Assembly (NCBI GenBank): GCA_029289235.1
Contig: JARFTZ010000006.1
Location: forward strand, 1 to 56,061
Length of the DNA stretch: 56,061 bases
Direction: 5' to 3'
From: Gammaproteobacteria bacterium
Lineage (GTDB): Bacteria > Pseudomonadota > Gammaproteobacteria > Burkholderiales > Rhodocyclaceae
The notes under the pieces are model-generated. The model searched no databases. It was not told the DNA's origin and was given only the letters and a program-made list of their open reading frames with translations. Positions 35,368 to 45,367 of this stretch are shown one piece after another; position 1 is the first letter of the stretch, and the number at the start of each line of letters is the position of its first letter. The translations under genes were made by a program, and so were the position numbers.

Positions 35368-35793
35368 ATGGATTGCACAGTCAAATGGATTGAAGGCGGG
35401 ATGTCTTTCCTGGCGGAAACCGGGAGCAAGCACGCGATCGTCATGGACGGCGCGCCGGAGGCCGGGGGGCGCGACATGGCACCCCGCCCGATGGAATTGC
35501 TGCTGGCCGGCGCCGGCGGTTGCACGACTTTCGACGTTGTCTCGATCCTCAAGAAGGGACGCCACGCCGTGACCGGCTGCGAAGTCAGCCTGCAGGCCGA
35601 ACGCGCCGAAACGGAACCGAAGGTTTTCACCCGGATCCACTTTCACTTCAAGGTCAGCGGCAGGCAACTCAAACCGGAGGCCGTAGCCCGGGCAATCGAG
35701 CTGTCGAAATCGAAGTACTGTTCGGCGTCGATCATGCTGGGCAAGACCGCCGAGATCACGCATGACTTTGAAATCGTGGAAACCCCGGCCTGA
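35368..35793 (+). CDS. OsmC/Ohr-family protein
   Basis: 141 residues. The two reactive cysteines of the family are present: C52 (AGAGGCTTFDVVSIL) and C118 (KSKYCSASIM). OsmC-type proteins reduce organic or fatty-acid hydroperoxides with a lipoyl or thiol reductant; this one looks closest to the YhfA-like branch, whose substrate is less clear. The start has AAAGGAA upstream. It stands alone on the plus strand, diverging from rplM and converging on coq7, 18 bp stop to stop. Confidence 0.88.
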   Translation: MDCTVKWIEGGMSFLAETGSKHAIVMDGAPEAGGRDMAPRPMELLLAGAGGCTTFDVVSILKKGRHAVTGCEVSLQAERAETEPKVFTRIHFHFKVSGRQLKPEAVARAIELSKSKYCSASIMLGKTAEITHDFEIVETPA

Positions 35794-35811
35794 ATCAGCC
35801 CACAGCCCGGA

Positions 35812-36432
35812 TCACAGCCGGTAGGCCACCGTCGTCATGACCTTGGCGGCGAGGCGCATCGCCGCCTTCACCGGCGGCGGCAGTTCCCTCGCTCCCAGCC
35901 CCACCGCCATCTCCGCATGGGCCGCTTCATCGGCCTTCATCTGCGCGACGATGGCGCGCGATTTGCCGTCCTCATCGGGCAGCAAGTCGAGATGGCCGTC
36001 CAGATGGGCCTCCACCTGCCTTTCGGTTTCAGCCAGAAAACCCAGGTTCCAGCCGTCGCCGAACTTCCCGGCGAGCACGCCAAAGGACAGCGCCCCGACG
36101 TACCAGACGGGATTGAGGTAGCTTTTCCGCCCGCCGAGTTCTGCAATTCGCTGCTCGGTCCAGGCCAGATGCTCCGTCTCTTCGTCGGCGGCATGGTTGA
36201 GCGAGGCACGAACCCCGTCGTCGCGGCAGACCATCGCCTGCCCCTGGTACAAGGCCTGGGCACAGATTTCGCCAACATGGTTAACGCGCATCAACGCCGC
36301 GACGCGCGCCTTGTCTGCCTCGGACATCTCGGGCTCCGGCAGACTGCTTCCCGGCACGCCGCGCGGCGACACCGCGTTTGCGAAAAGCGTACGCAAGGCC
36401 TTGTCAAAACCAATGATCAGATCGTCAACCAT
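35812..36432 (-). CDS. coq7: 2-polyprenyl-3-methyl-6-methoxy-1,4-benzoquinone monooxygenase (Coq7)
   Basis: 206 residues. This di-iron hydroxylase performs the final ring hydroxylation of ubiquinone synthesis. The carboxylate-histidine ligands appear in [30 protein letters not shown] and [17 protein letters not shown]. The C-terminal helix ends [10 protein letters not shown], as in other betaproteobacteria, where Coq7 replaces UbiF. The product would use the octaprenyl chain made by IspB, encoded earlier in this window. It precedes nothing on its strand within 18 bp and follows the CNP1-like gene by 26 bp. Confidence 0.94.
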   Translation of the reverse strand: MVDDLIIGFDKALRTLFANAVSPRGVPGSSLPEPEMSEADKARVAALMRVNHVGEICAQALYQGQAMVCRDDGVRASLNHAADEETEHLAWTEQRIAELGGRKSYLNPVWYVGALSFGVLAGKFGDGWNLGFLAETERQVEAHLDGHLDLLPDEDGKSRAIVAQMKADEAAHAEMAVGLGARELPPPVKAAMRLAAKVMTTVAYRL

Positions 36433-36458
36433 TCAACCCTCAACAATCAAGACGCGAC

Positions 36459-37007
36459 TCAACGACCGTAACGCAAGACACGCACCGCATCGCCCGGGGT
36501 CATTATTGTCCGCTCCCCGATCGAACAGAAATAGTCAACAAACAACGCCACGGGGTACTGATTGCCATCGCCCCGGATCTTGGTCCAGTTATTGCCGCGC
36601 GCCTTGGACCACGTCCGATCGGATCGCCCGAAGGCGTAGAGCCGCCGCTCTCCGGTGGCGCAGCGCATCCCTTCATAACTGATATTCCGCGCCCCCGCAG
36701 GACTGATCACCACAACCGTGAAGCGAATGACGTCATCGCTCCCGATCGAAATGGAGGCACCATCGACCAGGAACTGCCGGTCACGAACCGCTCCGACCCG
36801 GAAGGGAATCAAATCCTCTTCCTTCGGAAAGGCCGGCAACTGCACCTCGATTTCCGACCACGGCTTTTCGTCAAATTCGTCATCGAACGGATCGGAAGCT
36901 CCGAACGCCGAGAACGACAGAAGCGCCAGCAACGGAAGGAACACATAAGCCGGCAGGCGGGCAAACACCCTGTCCCGCGCGGCAAGAAGAAAGGCTCTCG
37001 GTCGCAC
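36459..37007 (-). CDS. CNP1-like family protein, exported
   Basis: 182 residues. A hydrophobic N-terminal segment (LPAYVFLPLLALLSFSAFGA) acts as signal or anchor. It is followed by DEKPWSEIEVQLPAFPKEED, SIGSDDVIRFTVVVISPAGA and RNISYEGMRCATGERRLYAF, which I recognise as the CNP1-like family of unknown function in betaproteobacteria. It uses a GTG start that overlaps the rppH stop by one base (TAGTG), so the two are coupled. Residue patterns suggest a periplasmic beta-rich domain. No catalytic motif is visible. Confidence 0.82.
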   Translation of the reverse strand: MRPRAFLLAARDRVFARLPAYVFLPLLALLSFSAFGASDPFDDEFDEKPWSEIEVQLPAFPKEEDLIPFRVGAVRDRQFLVDGASISIGSDDVIRFTVVVISPAGARNISYEGMRCATGERRLYAFGRSDRTWSKARGNNWTKIRGDGNQYPVALFVDYFCSIGERTIMTPGDAVRVLRYGR

Positions 37008-37546
37008 TACCCTGCCACCTCCGGATGGCCAGCGCCACGCTGGCGAAAAGCGTCGCGCCTGGCGTGACGGCGGTCAGCGTCGAGAAAGCGCGCCAACTCG
37101 TTGAGCGCCTGCTCATAGACGCCGCGCTTGAATTCGATCACGGCGTCGAGGGAGACCCAATAGGTACTCCAGCGCCAGGCGTCGAACTCTGGATGATCGG
37201 TCGCCCGAAGGGACACATCGGAATCACGCCCGACAAGCCGCAACAGGAACCAGATCTGTTTTTGCCCCCGGTAACTCCCGCGCCATTCGCGCTTTACCCA
37301 GTGTATCGGCACATCGTAACGCAGCCAGTCCTTGGTCCTGCCCAGGACGGCAACGTGCTCGGGACGCAACCCGACTTCTTCGTACAGCTCCCGGTACATC
37401 GCCTGCTCGGGGGTTTCCCCGCGCTTGATGCCACCTTGCGGAAACTGCCAGGAATGCTCACGGATTCGCTTGCCCCAGAAGACCTCGTTTTTCGCGTTAC
37501 AGAGGATGATGCCGACGTTGGGGCGGTAGCCTTCACGATCGAGCAT
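37007..37546 (-). CDS. rppH: RNA pyrophosphohydrolase
   Basis: 179 residues. RppH removes pyrophosphate from the 5' triphosphate of mRNA and so triggers RNase E decay. The Nudix box is [20 protein letters not shown] followed by [11 protein letters not shown] precedes it, and [20 protein letters not shown] is the typical N-terminus. The start at 37546 was chosen for that N-terminus rather than the upstream open frame to 37690. It diverges from proS, a conserved arrangement in betaproteobacteria, and is followed by the CNP1-like gene. Confidence 0.94.
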   Translation of the reverse strand: MLDREGYRPNVGIILCNAKNEVFWGKRIREHSWQFPQGGIKRGETPEQAMYRELYEEVGLRPEHVAVLGRTKDWLRYDVPIHWVKREWRGSYRGQKQIWFLLRLVGRDSDVSLRATDHPEFDAWRWSTYWVSLDAVIEFKRGVYEQALNELARFLDADRRHARRDAFRQRGAGHPEVAG

Positions 37547-37676
37547 TTCGTTTATACCTGCAAATGTATTGGTTGGCCGGATTTTTTCACATTTCGAAAC
37601 GCTTGGAAAGGCAAGCCATCGGCGCGCAGTCTTGTAGAATCCGCTCTTTTCCCCGCCGTTGCAGAGACAATCGATC

Positions 37677-39401
37677 ATGCGCACCTCCAACTATTTCATC
37701 TCCACCCTGAAGGAAGCCCCCTCGGATGCCGAAATCGTCAGCCACAAGCTGATGATGCGCGCCGGCCTGATCAAGCGCCTGGCTGGCGGCATCTACACCT
37801 GGATGCCACTCGGACTGCGCGTGCTGCGCAAGGTCGAAAACATCGTGCGCGAAGAAATGGACCGGGCAGGCGCCATCGAGCTGTCGATGCCCGCCGTGCA
37901 GCCGGCGGAACTCTGGCAGGAATCCGGCCGCTGGGAGAAGTACGGCCCAGAACTGCTCCGCCTGAAGGACAGGCATCAGCGCGATTTCGTCATTGGCCCC
38001 ACGCACGAGGAAGTGATCACGGACGTCGTGCGCAAGGAAGTGAAGAGCTACCGCCAGTTGCCGGTGCATTTCTATCAGGTGCAAATGAAATTCCGCGACG
38101 AGATCCGGCCACGCTTCGGCGTCATGCGCGGGCGCGAATTCCTGATGAAGGATGGCTACTCGTTCCATACCAGCTACGATGACCTGCAGCGCGAATACCG
38201 CAACATGTTCGACACCTATTCGCGCATCTTCACCCGCCTGGGGCTGAAGTTCCGCGCCGTCGCCGCCGACACCGGCTCGATCGGCGGCACGGGCTCGCAC
38301 GAGTTCCATGTCCTCGCCGACTCCGGCGAAGACGCGATCGCCTATTGCCCGGACTCGGACTACGCGGCCAACGTTGAACTCGCCGAGGCGCTCGCCCCCA
38401 CGACTCCCCGCGCTGCGGCCAATGCGGCCATGACCAAGGTTGCCACGCCGGAGAAAACCCGCTGCGAAGATGTCGCCGAGTTTCTCGGCACGGCATTGAC
38501 ACAGACCGTCAAGGCCATCGCGATCATGCGCACGCCTGACGGCGAGGCCGCCGCGCAGTTCGCCATGATCCTGCTGCGCGGCGATCACGACCTCAACGAA
38601 ATCAAGACGCAAAAGATCGTCGGTGACTTCCGCTTCGCCCGCGACGACGAAATCGTTGCGGCACTTGGCTGCCAACCGGGCTATCTCGGCCCGGTCGGCA
38701 TCGGCGAGATCCCGGTTTTCGCCGACCGGACCGTGGCGGCGATGAGCGATTTCATCTGTGGCGCCAACGAGGCCGGCTTCCACCTGACCGGCGTCAATTT
38801 CGGCCGCGACCTGCCGGAACCGGTGACGGTCGCCGATTTCCGCAACGTCCTCGCCGGCGACCCGTCGCCCGATGGAAAGGGAACACTCGAACTCTGCCGC
38901 GGCATCGAGGTCGGCCACATCTTCCAGCTGCGCAAGAAATACGCGGAAGCGCTCAAATGCTGTTTCCTCGACGTCAATGGGCAAAGCCAGGTCATGGAGA
39001 TGGGCTGCTACGGGATCGGCGTTTCGCGCATCGTCGGCGCCGCCATCGAGCAATGCCACGACGAACGGGGAATCATCTTCCCGCGCGCCATCGCGCCGTT
39101 CGAAGTCTGCATCGTGCCGATGGGCTACGCGAAGAGCGAAGCTGTCAAGGCCGCTGCCGACAAGCTTTACGCCGACCTGAAGGTCCGCGGAATCGACGTC
39201 CTGCTCGACGACCGCAACGAACGCCCGGGCGTCATGTTCGCCGACATGGAACTCATCGGCGTCCCGCACCGGATCGTCGTTGGCGAACGCGGGCTCGCGG
39301 AAGGCAAGCTGGAGTACAAGGGACGGACCGATGCCGAAGCGGAGATGGTTCCGCTGGATGCCATCAGCGCGTTCGTCGAAGCCAGGCTGTGCGCCAGCTG
39401 A
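37677..39401 (+). CDS. proS: Prolyl-tRNA synthetase, bacterial type
   Basis: 574 residues. The class II motifs are visible: motif 2 near [20 protein letters not shown] and motif 3 at [18 protein letters not shown]. The editing (INS) domain, about 230-390, includes [20 protein letters not shown] and removes mischarged Ala-tRNA. The anticodon-binding domain closes the protein ([20 protein letters not shown]). The start at 37677 ([13 protein letters not shown]) is the standard N-terminus. The 3' end overlaps the next gene by 13 bp. The window also encodes a proline tRNA at 7343. Confidence 0.96.
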   Translation: MRTSNYFISTLKEAPSDAEIVSHKLMMRAGLIKRLAGGIYTWMPLGLRVLRKVENIVREEMDRAGAIELSMPAVQPAELWQESGRWEKYGPELLRLKDRHQRDFVIGPTHEEVITDVVRKEVKSYRQLPVHFYQVQMKFRDEIRPRFGVMRGREFLMKDGYSFHTSYDDLQREYRNMFDTYSRIFTRLGLKFRAVAADTGSIGGTGSHEFHVLADSGEDAIAYCPDSDYAANVELAEALAPTTPRAAANAAMTKVATPEKTRCEDVAEFLGTALTQTVKAIAIMRTPDGEAAAQFAMILLRGDHDLNEIKTQKIVGDFRFARDDEIVAALGCQPGYLGPVGIGEIPVFADRTVAAMSDFICGANEAGFHLTGVNFGRDLPEPVTVADFRNVLAGDPSPDGKGTLELCRGIEVGHIFQLRKKYAEALKCCFLDVNGQSQVMEMGCYGIGVSRIVGAAIEQCHDERGIIFPRAIAPFEVCIVPMGYAKSEAVKAAADKLYADLKVRGIDVLLDDRNERPGVMFADMELIGVPHRIVVGERGLAEGKLEYKGRTDAEAEMVPLDAISAFVEARLCAS

Positions 39402-40021
39402 TCCTCATTCTTGCCCTGCTGACGCTCCCGGCCCTCGCCACGGCCGGGGCGCAGAAATACGAACCGCTGTCGGACAGCGTGCGTGGCGCACTGTCTCGTT
39501 CCATCGCCGACCAGGCGCCACCGACAAGCTCCTTCCGTACCCCGATCGACGCCATCGACTGGATGACGGAAATGTCCAGGCGACTGGAACGACGCATTCC
39601 GAACCGGGACAGCCGGCACGAGTTCCTGCGTGCGGTTCATTATGAAGCGACCCGCGCCGGCCTCGACCCGCAACTCGTGCTCGGGCTCATCCAGGTGGAA
39701 AGCGGTTTCAAGAAATACGCAGTCTCCTCGGCCGGCGCCCGCGGCTTCATGCAGGTGATGCCGTTCTGGGTCAAGCTGATCGGCCGCAGCGACGACAACC
39801 TTTTTCACCTGCGCACCAACCTGCGTTACGGCTGCACGATCCTGCGCCACTATCTGGACATCGAGAAAGGGAACCTCTTCCGGGCACTAGGCCGCTACAA
39901 CGGCAGCCTCGGACGCGCCGAGTACCCGAACCTCGTACACGGCGCCTGGCAGAAGCAGTGGTCTTACACAAACACCCGCGAAGCCGTGGTTACCCAAAGG
40001 GAACCGGCGGCAGCGCTCTAG
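39389..40021 (+). CDS. Lytic transglycosylase (SLT domain)
   Basis: 210 residues with a GTG start inside the proS 3' end. A signal peptide ([20 protein letters not shown]) exports it to the periplasm. The SLT domain runs from about 85 to 190: [20 protein letters not shown] contains the catalytic glutamate of the E-S-G-F motif, and [19 protein letters not shown] plus [20 protein letters not shown] are the GLMQ-like and Y motifs. It would cleave the glycan backbone with anhydro-muropeptide formation, feeding AmpD-type recycling. The stop codon overlaps that of ffh in a shared CTAG. Confidence 0.9.
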   Translation: MRQLILILALLTLPALATAGAQKYEPLSDSVRGALSRSIADQAPPTSSFRTPIDAIDWMTEMSRRLERRIPNRDSRHEFLRAVHYEATRAGLDPQLVLGLIQVESGFKKYAVSSAGARGFMQVMPFWVKLIGRSDDNLFHLRTNLRYGCTILRHYLDIEKGNLFRALGRYNGSLGRAEYPNLVHGAWQKQWSYTNTREAVVTQREPAAAL

Positions 40022-41373
40022 CGCAATCCGGGAAGCATCCCTTTCATCCCGCGCATCAGCTTGCCGATCCCGCCTTTCGAGAACTGCTTCATCATTTTCT
40101 GCGTCTGCTCGAACTGCTTGAGCAGCCGGTTGACTTCCTGGACCTGAACCCCGGCCCCCGCGGCAATCCGCCGTTTGCGCGAAGCCTTGATCAACTCCGG
40201 CTTTCTGCGCTCGCCGGGAGTCATCGAATTGATGATGCCTTCGATCCGCCCGACCATCTTGTCCTCGCCACCGACCGGCATCTGGCTGGCCGCCTGGGCG
40301 AACTGCGCCGGCAACTTGTCGAGCATCGACGTGATGCCGCCCATCTTGCGCATCTGGCCGATCTGCTCCTTGAAGTCGTTGAGATCGAACGTCTTCCCGG
40401 ACTTGAGTTTCTTGGCGAATTCGACCGCCTTCGCTTCGTCGATCCCTTTTCGCGCATCCTCGATCAACGACAGGACGTCGCCCATCCCGAGAACGCGCGA
40501 GGCCATCCGCTCCGGGTGGAACAATTCGAGGCCGGTCAGTTTTTCCCCGACACCGGCATACTTGATCGGCTTGCCCGTCACGTGGCGAACCGACAGCGCC
40601 GCGCCACCGCGGGAATCGCCATCGAGCTTGGTCAGGATCACGCCGGTCAACGGCAAGGCGTCGTTGAATGCCTTGGCCGTATTGATGGCGTCCTGGCCGA
40701 GCATGGCATCGACGACGAAGAGTGTCTCGATCGGCTTGAGCGCGGCATGCAGTTCGGCGATTTCCTTCATCATCGCCTCGTCGATCGCCAGGCGGCCGGC
40801 CGTATCGACGAGCAGCACATCGTAGAAATGCCGCCGCGCCCAATCGACCGCGTTCCTGGCAATGGCGACCGGCAGTTCGTTCGGGGAGGACGGGAAGAAA
40901 TCAATCTGCGCCTGTTCGGCGACGGTTTTCAGCTGCTCGATCGCCGCCGGCCGATAAACGTCACAGGAAACCACCAGGACCTTTTTCTTCTGCGTTTCCT
41001 TCAGCAATTTCCCCAGTTTGCCGACCGTGGTCGTTTTCCCCGCCCCCTGCAGGCCCGCCATCAGCACGATCGCCGGCGGCGTGGTCGCCAGATTGAGGCC
41101 GCTGTGCGCCTGCCCCATCAACGCGGTCAATTCGCGGTGCACCACGCCGATCAGCGCCTGCCCCGGGCTCAGCGAACCGATCACCTCTTCGCCGACCGCC
41201 TTCTCCTTGACGGCAGCGATGAACGCCTTGACGGCCGGCAACGCCACGTCCGCCTCCAGCAGGGCAAGACGAACCTCGCGCAGCGCATCGGCGATGTTGG
41301 TCTCGGTCAGGCGCGCTTCTCCGCGCAAGGTCTTCATGACGCGGGAGAGGCGCTGGGTCAGGTTGTCGAGCAT
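40018..41373 (-). CDS. ffh: Signal recognition particle protein Ffh
   Basis: 451 residues. The N domain and G domain include the P-loop GLQGAGKTTTVGKLG near 107, DTAGR near 190 and TKLDGDSRGGAAL. The methionine-rich M domain (about 300-451, [40 protein letters not shown]) binds 4.5S RNA and signal sequences. Ffh delivers inner-membrane proteins co-translationally to FtsY. Its stop and that of the convergent transglycosylase share four bases (40018-40021, CTAG). The divergent ypjD/ccsA-like gene upstream is a classic proteobacterial neighbour. Confidence 0.97.
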   Translation of the reverse strand: MLDNLTQRLSRVMKTLRGEARLTETNIADALREVRLALLEADVALPAVKAFIAAVKEKAVGEEVIGSLSPGQALIGVVHRELTALMGQAHSGLNLATTPPAIVLMAGLQGAGKTTTVGKLGKLLKETQKKKVLVVSCDVYRPAAIEQLKTVAEQAQIDFFPSSPNELPVAIARNAVDWARRHFYDVLLVDTAGRLAIDEAMMKEIAELHAALKPIETLFVVDAMLGQDAINTAKAFNDALPLTGVILTKLDGDSRGGAALSVRHVTGKPIKYAGVGEKLTGLELFHPERMASRVLGMGDVLSLIEDARKGIDEAKAVEFAKKLKSGKTFDLNDFKEQIGQMRKMGGITSMLDKLPAQFAQAASQMPVGGEDKMVGRIEGIINSMTPGERRKPELIKASRKRRIAAGAGVQVQEVNRLLKQFEQTQKMMKQFSKGGIGKLMRGMKGMLPGLR

Positions 41374-41403
41374 TTGATTTCCGGCTTGGTGTAGACTTAA
41401 AAA

Positions 41404-42243
41404 ATGCCGGATATTCTACTGCACCTAGCCTTCCACATCGCCGCCGCCTTGCTTTACGCGGGCTTAGGCTTTCATTTCTGGCAAACACGACGCTCGAATT
41501 CGCCGATTTCTGCGCAACGCCGCGCCAAATACGGGCTGGAACGGCTGGTCATCGCCGTAGCGTTGCTGCTTCAAGGAATCGGGTTGTACGCAAGCCTGTT
41601 CTCGACAGGCTCGCTGCGCTTCTCATTCAGCATCGCTTTCTCGCTCATGCTGTGGCTGGCGGTCCTCATTTACTGGCTGGAAAGCCTTCGTTCACAGATG
41701 GAAGGAATGCTGCCGATCGTTATGCCGCTGGCGGCCGGCGCCGCGCTCTCCCCGGCATTGTTCCAGCATACCCATGAAATCATCCACGCCGCGTCTCCGG
41801 GATTCAAGATTCATTTCCTGGCAGCCATGCTGGCCTACAGCCTGGTGACACTCTCCGCACTGCACGCCCTGTTCATGGGACTTATCGAGCGAAAACTGCA
41901 TCAAAACCCGCTGGAAGCCCGCCGCTTGAGCGCCCCGCCGCTGCTCGCCATGGAAACGCTGCTGTTTCGCCTGATCGGCATCGCTTTCCTTCTGCTGACA
42001 CTCACCCTCGTCAGCGGCGTCTTTTTCTCGGAAGAAGTGTTCGGCAAGGCGTTCACCTTCGATCACAAAACCGTATTCGCAATTGCTTCGTGGGGCGTAT
42101 TCGCCGCCCTGCTTCTCGGGAGGAAAATTTATGGCTGGCGGGGCAGAATTGCCCAACGATGGACGCTCGCCGGTTTCCTTCTTCTCTTTCTCGCCTATAT
42201 CGGAACCCGTTTCGTCTCGGAGATAGTGCTCGGAAGAATATGA
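41404..42243 (+). CDS. CcsA-related integral membrane protein (YpjD type)
   Basis: 279 residues with about eight membrane segments. HTHEIIHAASPGFKIHFLAA followed by MLAYSLVTLSALHALFMGL and FDHKTVFAIASWGVFAALLL are typical of the CcsA/CcmC-like cytochrome c assembly superfamily. The tryptophan-rich heme-handling WWD motif of true CcsA is not visible. This YpjD-type protein next to ffh is widely conserved and of uncertain function. It lies 30 bp from the divergent ffh start and is followed 129 bp later by pilB. Confidence 0.85.
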   Translation: MPDILLHLAFHIAAALLYAGLGFHFWQTRRSNSPISAQRRAKYGLERLVIAVALLLQGIGLYASLFSTGSLRFSFSIAFSLMLWLAVLIYWLESLRSQMEGMLPIVMPLAAGAALSPALFQHTHEIIHAASPGFKIHFLAAMLAYSLVTLSALHALFMGLIERKLHQNPLEARRLSAPPLLAMETLLFRLIGIAFLLLTLTLVSGVFFSEEVFGKAFTFDHKTVFAIASWGVFAALLLGRKIYGWRGRIAQRWTLAGFLLLFLAYIGTRFVSEIVLGRI

Positions 42244-42372
42244 GACTCGAAGGAGCCTTCCGGGAGATGCCCTTCCCCCCTCGCGGCTTTACAAACAGGG
42301 AAACTCATTGCATGATCCTTCTGGCATTTTTCCTCAGCACCACCGACTCCCGGACCTAATCAACAGGCAGAC

Positions 42373-44091
42373 ATGGCAGCCAATCCCCAAAACTCGGCCT
42401 TGAGCGGTCTCGCCCGCGCGCTGGTTCAAGCGGGGCGGATTCGTGAAGGCGAAGCCGAAACATTGGCCTCGCAGGCTTCTGCCACCCGGACCACCTTCAT
42501 CGAGCAACTCGTCACTTCGAAAAAAATCAGTGGCAGCGATGTCGCCCGCTTCGCCGCTGACACCTTCGGCTACCCGCTGCTCGATCTTGGCGCCTTCGAC
42601 GACGCGCACATCCTCAAGTCGGCCATTGACAAGAAGCTGATCGCGACCCACCGCGTCATCCCGCTGCACAAACGCGGCAACCGGCTCGCCGTGGCGATCG
42701 CCGACCCGACCAACCTGCGCGCCCTCGACGAAATCCGTTTTCAGACCGGCATGGCCGTCGACCCAATCATTGTCGATGAAACGGTCCTTTCCCCGCTCGT
42801 CACGTCGCTTTCGGAATCTGCCGAGGAAACGCTGAAGAGCCTGGTCAGCGAAGACATCAATCTCGAGTTCACGGACGAGGAGGCCGGCGACAAGGCCAGC
42901 GACGAAGCCGCATCCGCCGAAGTCGACGACGCCCCCGTCGTTCGCTTCATCCAGAAAATGCTGCTCGACGCCATCAACGACGGCGCGTCGGACATTCATT
43001 TCGAACCCTATGAGAAGAACTACCGCATCCGCTTCCGAATTGACGGCGTATTGCGTGAAATCGCCTCGCCTCCGCTGGCGATCAAGGAAAAAATCGCCTC
43101 GCGCATCAAGGTGATCTCCCGCCTGAACATCGCCGAGAAGCGTGTCCCGCAGGATGGACGCATGCGCCTCGTGCTGTCGAAAAGCCGTGCCATCGACTTC
43201 CGCGTCAGTACCCTGCCGACGATGTACGGCGAAAAAATTGTTCTCCGGATTCTCGACCCCAGCAGCGCCACGCTGGGAATCGACATGCTCGGCTACGACC
43301 CGGACCAGAAAGCGCTTCTTCTTGACGCCATTCAACGCCCCTACGGCATGGTCCTCGTCACCGGGCCGACCGGTTCAGGCAAGACGGTTTCACTCTATAC
43401 CTGCCTGAACATCCTCAACAAACCGGGAATCAACATCTCGACGGCCGAAGATCCTGCAGAAATCGCGCTGCCAGGAATCAACCAGGTCAACGTCGACGAC
43501 CGACAGGGGCTGACCTTTCCCGTCGCGTTGAAGGCCTTTTTGCGCCAGGACCCGGACATCATCATGGTCGGGGAAATCCGTGACCTGGAAACCGCCGAGA
43601 TCGCCATCAAGGCGGCGCAAACCGGGCACATGGTCCTGTCCACATTGCATACCAACGACGCCCCGTCGACGCTGACGCGCTTGATGAACATGGGCGTTCC
43701 CACGTTCAACATTGCGTCCAGCGTACTCCTGATCACCGCGCAACGCCTCGTCCGCCGACTGTGCACCTGCAAGCGTCCGATCGACACTCCGGAAGAGACC
43801 TTGCTCAACGCCGGCTTCACCGAGGAAGACCTCAACGGCGACTGGACCCTGTACGAACCGGGGGAATGCGATCGATGCAAGGGTTCCGGCTATAAAGGAC
43901 GCGTAGGGGTCTATCAGGTCATGCCGGTGACGGAGAGCATTCAACGCATCATCATGACCAACGGGACATCGCTGGACATCGCCGAGCAGGCGCGCCGGGA
44001 GGGAGTCAAAGACCTGAGGCGATCCGGTCTGCTCAAAGTAATGCAGGGGCTTACCTCGCTGGAGGAAGTCCTGGGCAGCACCAACGCCTGA
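42373..44091 (+). CDS. pilB: Type IV pilus assembly ATPase PilB
   Basis: 572 residues. The N-terminal T2SSE_N/MshEN region (about 1-150) precedes the secretion ATPase. Walker A is GPTGSGKTVSLYTCLNI near 338, the Asp box is around ADPAEIALPGINQV/EDPAEI, and Walker B and the His box appear as PDIIMVGEIRDLETAEIAIK and AAQTGHMVLSTLHTNDAPST. Paired cysteines CTCKRP and CDRCKGSGYKGR form the zinc site. PilB drives pilin polymerisation from the cytoplasmic face of the inner membrane. It opens a pilB-pilC-pilD run, whose pilin gene is likely under PilSR control. Confidence 0.96.
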   Translation: MAANPQNSALSGLARALVQAGRIREGEAETLASQASATRTTFIEQLVTSKKISGSDVARFAADTFGYPLLDLGAFDDAHILKSAIDKKLIATHRVIPLHKRGNRLAVAIADPTNLRALDEIRFQTGMAVDPIIVDETVLSPLVTSLSESAEETLKSLVSEDINLEFTDEEAGDKASDEAASAEVDDAPVVRFIQKMLLDAINDGASDIHFEPYEKNYRIRFRIDGVLREIASPPLAIKEKIASRIKVISRLNIAEKRVPQDGRMRLVLSKSRAIDFRVSTLPTMYGEKIVLRILDPSSATLGIDMLGYDPDQKALLLDAIQRPYGMVLVTGPTGSGKTVSLYTCLNILNKPGINISTAEDPAEIALPGINQVNVDDRQGLTFPVALKAFLRQDPDIIMVGEIRDLETAEIAIKAAQTGHMVLSTLHTNDAPSTLTRLMNMGVPTFNIASSVLLITAQRLVRRLCTCKRPIDTPEETLLNAGFTEEDLNGDWTLYEPGECDRCKGSGYKGRVGVYQVMPVTESIQRIIMTNGTSLDIAEQARREGVKDLRRSGLLKVMQGLTSLEEVLGSTNA

Positions 44092-44110
44092 AAAACAAAG
44101 AGGGGACAGC

Positions 44111-45343
44111 ATGGCAACAGCGGCAGAAATGGCCAAACGCGGGCGAGAGGCAAAGGAATTTACATACATTTGGGTCGGAAAGAACAAGGCCGGAAAGATC
44201 GTTCGCGGAGAACAGCGTGCGGCCAGCGAAGCCGTGGTCAACGCCACTTTGCGGCGGCAAGGCATCCTCGTCACGAAGGTGTCAAAACAGAAATTCAGGG
44301 GCGGCCGCAAAGTCTCAGAGAAAGACATCGCGCTATTCACCCGACAACTGGCGACGATGATGAAATCGGGCGTGCCATTGTTGCAGACGTTCGATATCGT
44401 CGGCCGGGGACACGACAACCCTGCTGTCGGCAAACTGCTCCTCGACATCAAATCGGACGTCGAAACCGGCAGTTCGCTGTCGCAAGCGTTCCGCAAGTTC
44501 CCGCTGCACTTTGACGCCCTCTATTGCAACCTTGTCGCCGCAGGCGAACAGGCCGGCATCCTGGAAACCTTGCTCGACCGACTGGCGACCTACAAGGAGA
44601 AGATGCTTGCCATCAAGTCGAAGATCAAATCGGCGCTCTTCTACCCGATCGCGGTAATCATCGTCGCTTTCATCATCACTGCGGTGATCATGATCTTCGT
44701 CATCCCCGCGTTCAAGAATGTGTTCACCAGCTTTGGTGCCGACCTGCCGACGCCCACGCTGATGGTCATCGCCATGTCCGACTTCTTCGTCGCCTATTGG
44801 TGGGCGATCTTCGGGAGCATCGGTGGCGGACTGTTCGCTTTCTTCTACACGTGGAAGCGATCCGAAAAGATGCAGTTCATGATGGACAGGCTTTTCCTGC
44901 GCCTGCCGCTGTTCGGCCCGATCATCCGCAAGGCCGTGATGGCGCGCTGGACCCGTACCCTGTCGACCATGTTCGCTGCGGGCGTCCCTCTCGTCGAGTC
45001 GCTTGACTCCGTCGGCGGCGCCGCCGGCAACTACGTCTACAAGCAAGGCACGAAACAGATCCAGGGCGAGGTCGCCACGGGGACCAGCCTGACCTCGGCG
45101 ATGCAGAACACCAACCTGTTCCCGAACATGGTCACCCAGATGGTCGCGATCGGCGAGGAATCCGGATCGCTCGATGCGATGCTCGGCAAGGTGGCGGATT
45201 TCTTCGAGGCCGAAGTCGACGATGCGGTCGAGGCGCTGTCGAGCCTTATGGAACCGATCATCATGGTGGTTCTTGGCGTCCTGATCGGCGGCATGGTCAT
45301 CGCCATGTACCTGCCGATTTTCAAACTCGGCGCGGTTGTCTAG
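44111..45343 (+). CDS. pilC: Type IV pilus inner-membrane platform protein PilC
   Basis: 410 residues with two T2SSF domains: FTRQLATMMKSGVPLLQTFD (about 75-200) and RWTRTLSTMFAAGVPLVESL (about 275-400). Three membrane segments are visible, for example FYPIAVIIVAFIITAVIMIF and PIIMVVLGVLIGGMVIAMYL. PilC is turned by PilB to extrude pilin subunits. It lies 19 bp after pilB, in the same operon. Length and domain pattern are normal. Confidence 0.95.
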   Translation: MATAAEMAKRGREAKEFTYIWVGKNKAGKIVRGEQRAASEAVVNATLRRQGILVTKVSKQKFRGGRKVSEKDIALFTRQLATMMKSGVPLLQTFDIVGRGHDNPAVGKLLLDIKSDVETGSSLSQAFRKFPLHFDALYCNLVAAGEQAGILETLLDRLATYKEKMLAIKSKIKSALFYPIAVIIVAFIITAVIMIFVIPAFKNVFTSFGADLPTPTLMVIAMSDFFVAYWWAIFGSIGGGLFAFFYTWKRSEKMQFMMDRLFLRLPLFGPIIRKAVMARWTRTLSTMFAAGVPLVESLDSVGGAAGNYVYKQGTKQIQGEVATGTSLTSAMQNTNLFPNMVTQMVAIGEESGSLDAMLGKVADFFEAEVDDAVEALSSLMEPIIMVVLGVLIGGMVIAMYLPIFKLGAVV

Positions 45344-45367
45344 CCGATCACGACACGAGGGTTTTCT

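Noticed and set aside
37587-39269. A 560-residue minus-strand frame opposite proS
   Set aside because: Shadow of proS in high-GC DNA; no recognisable motif.
39958-41394. A 478-residue plus-strand frame opposite ffh
   Set aside because: Shadow of ffh; Ffh motifs on the other strand are complete.
42244-42372. A possible small membrane peptide before pilB (MILLAFFLS-type frame near 42311)
   Set aside because: Very short, with no ribosome site and no known counterpart; the gap more likely holds the pilB promoter.
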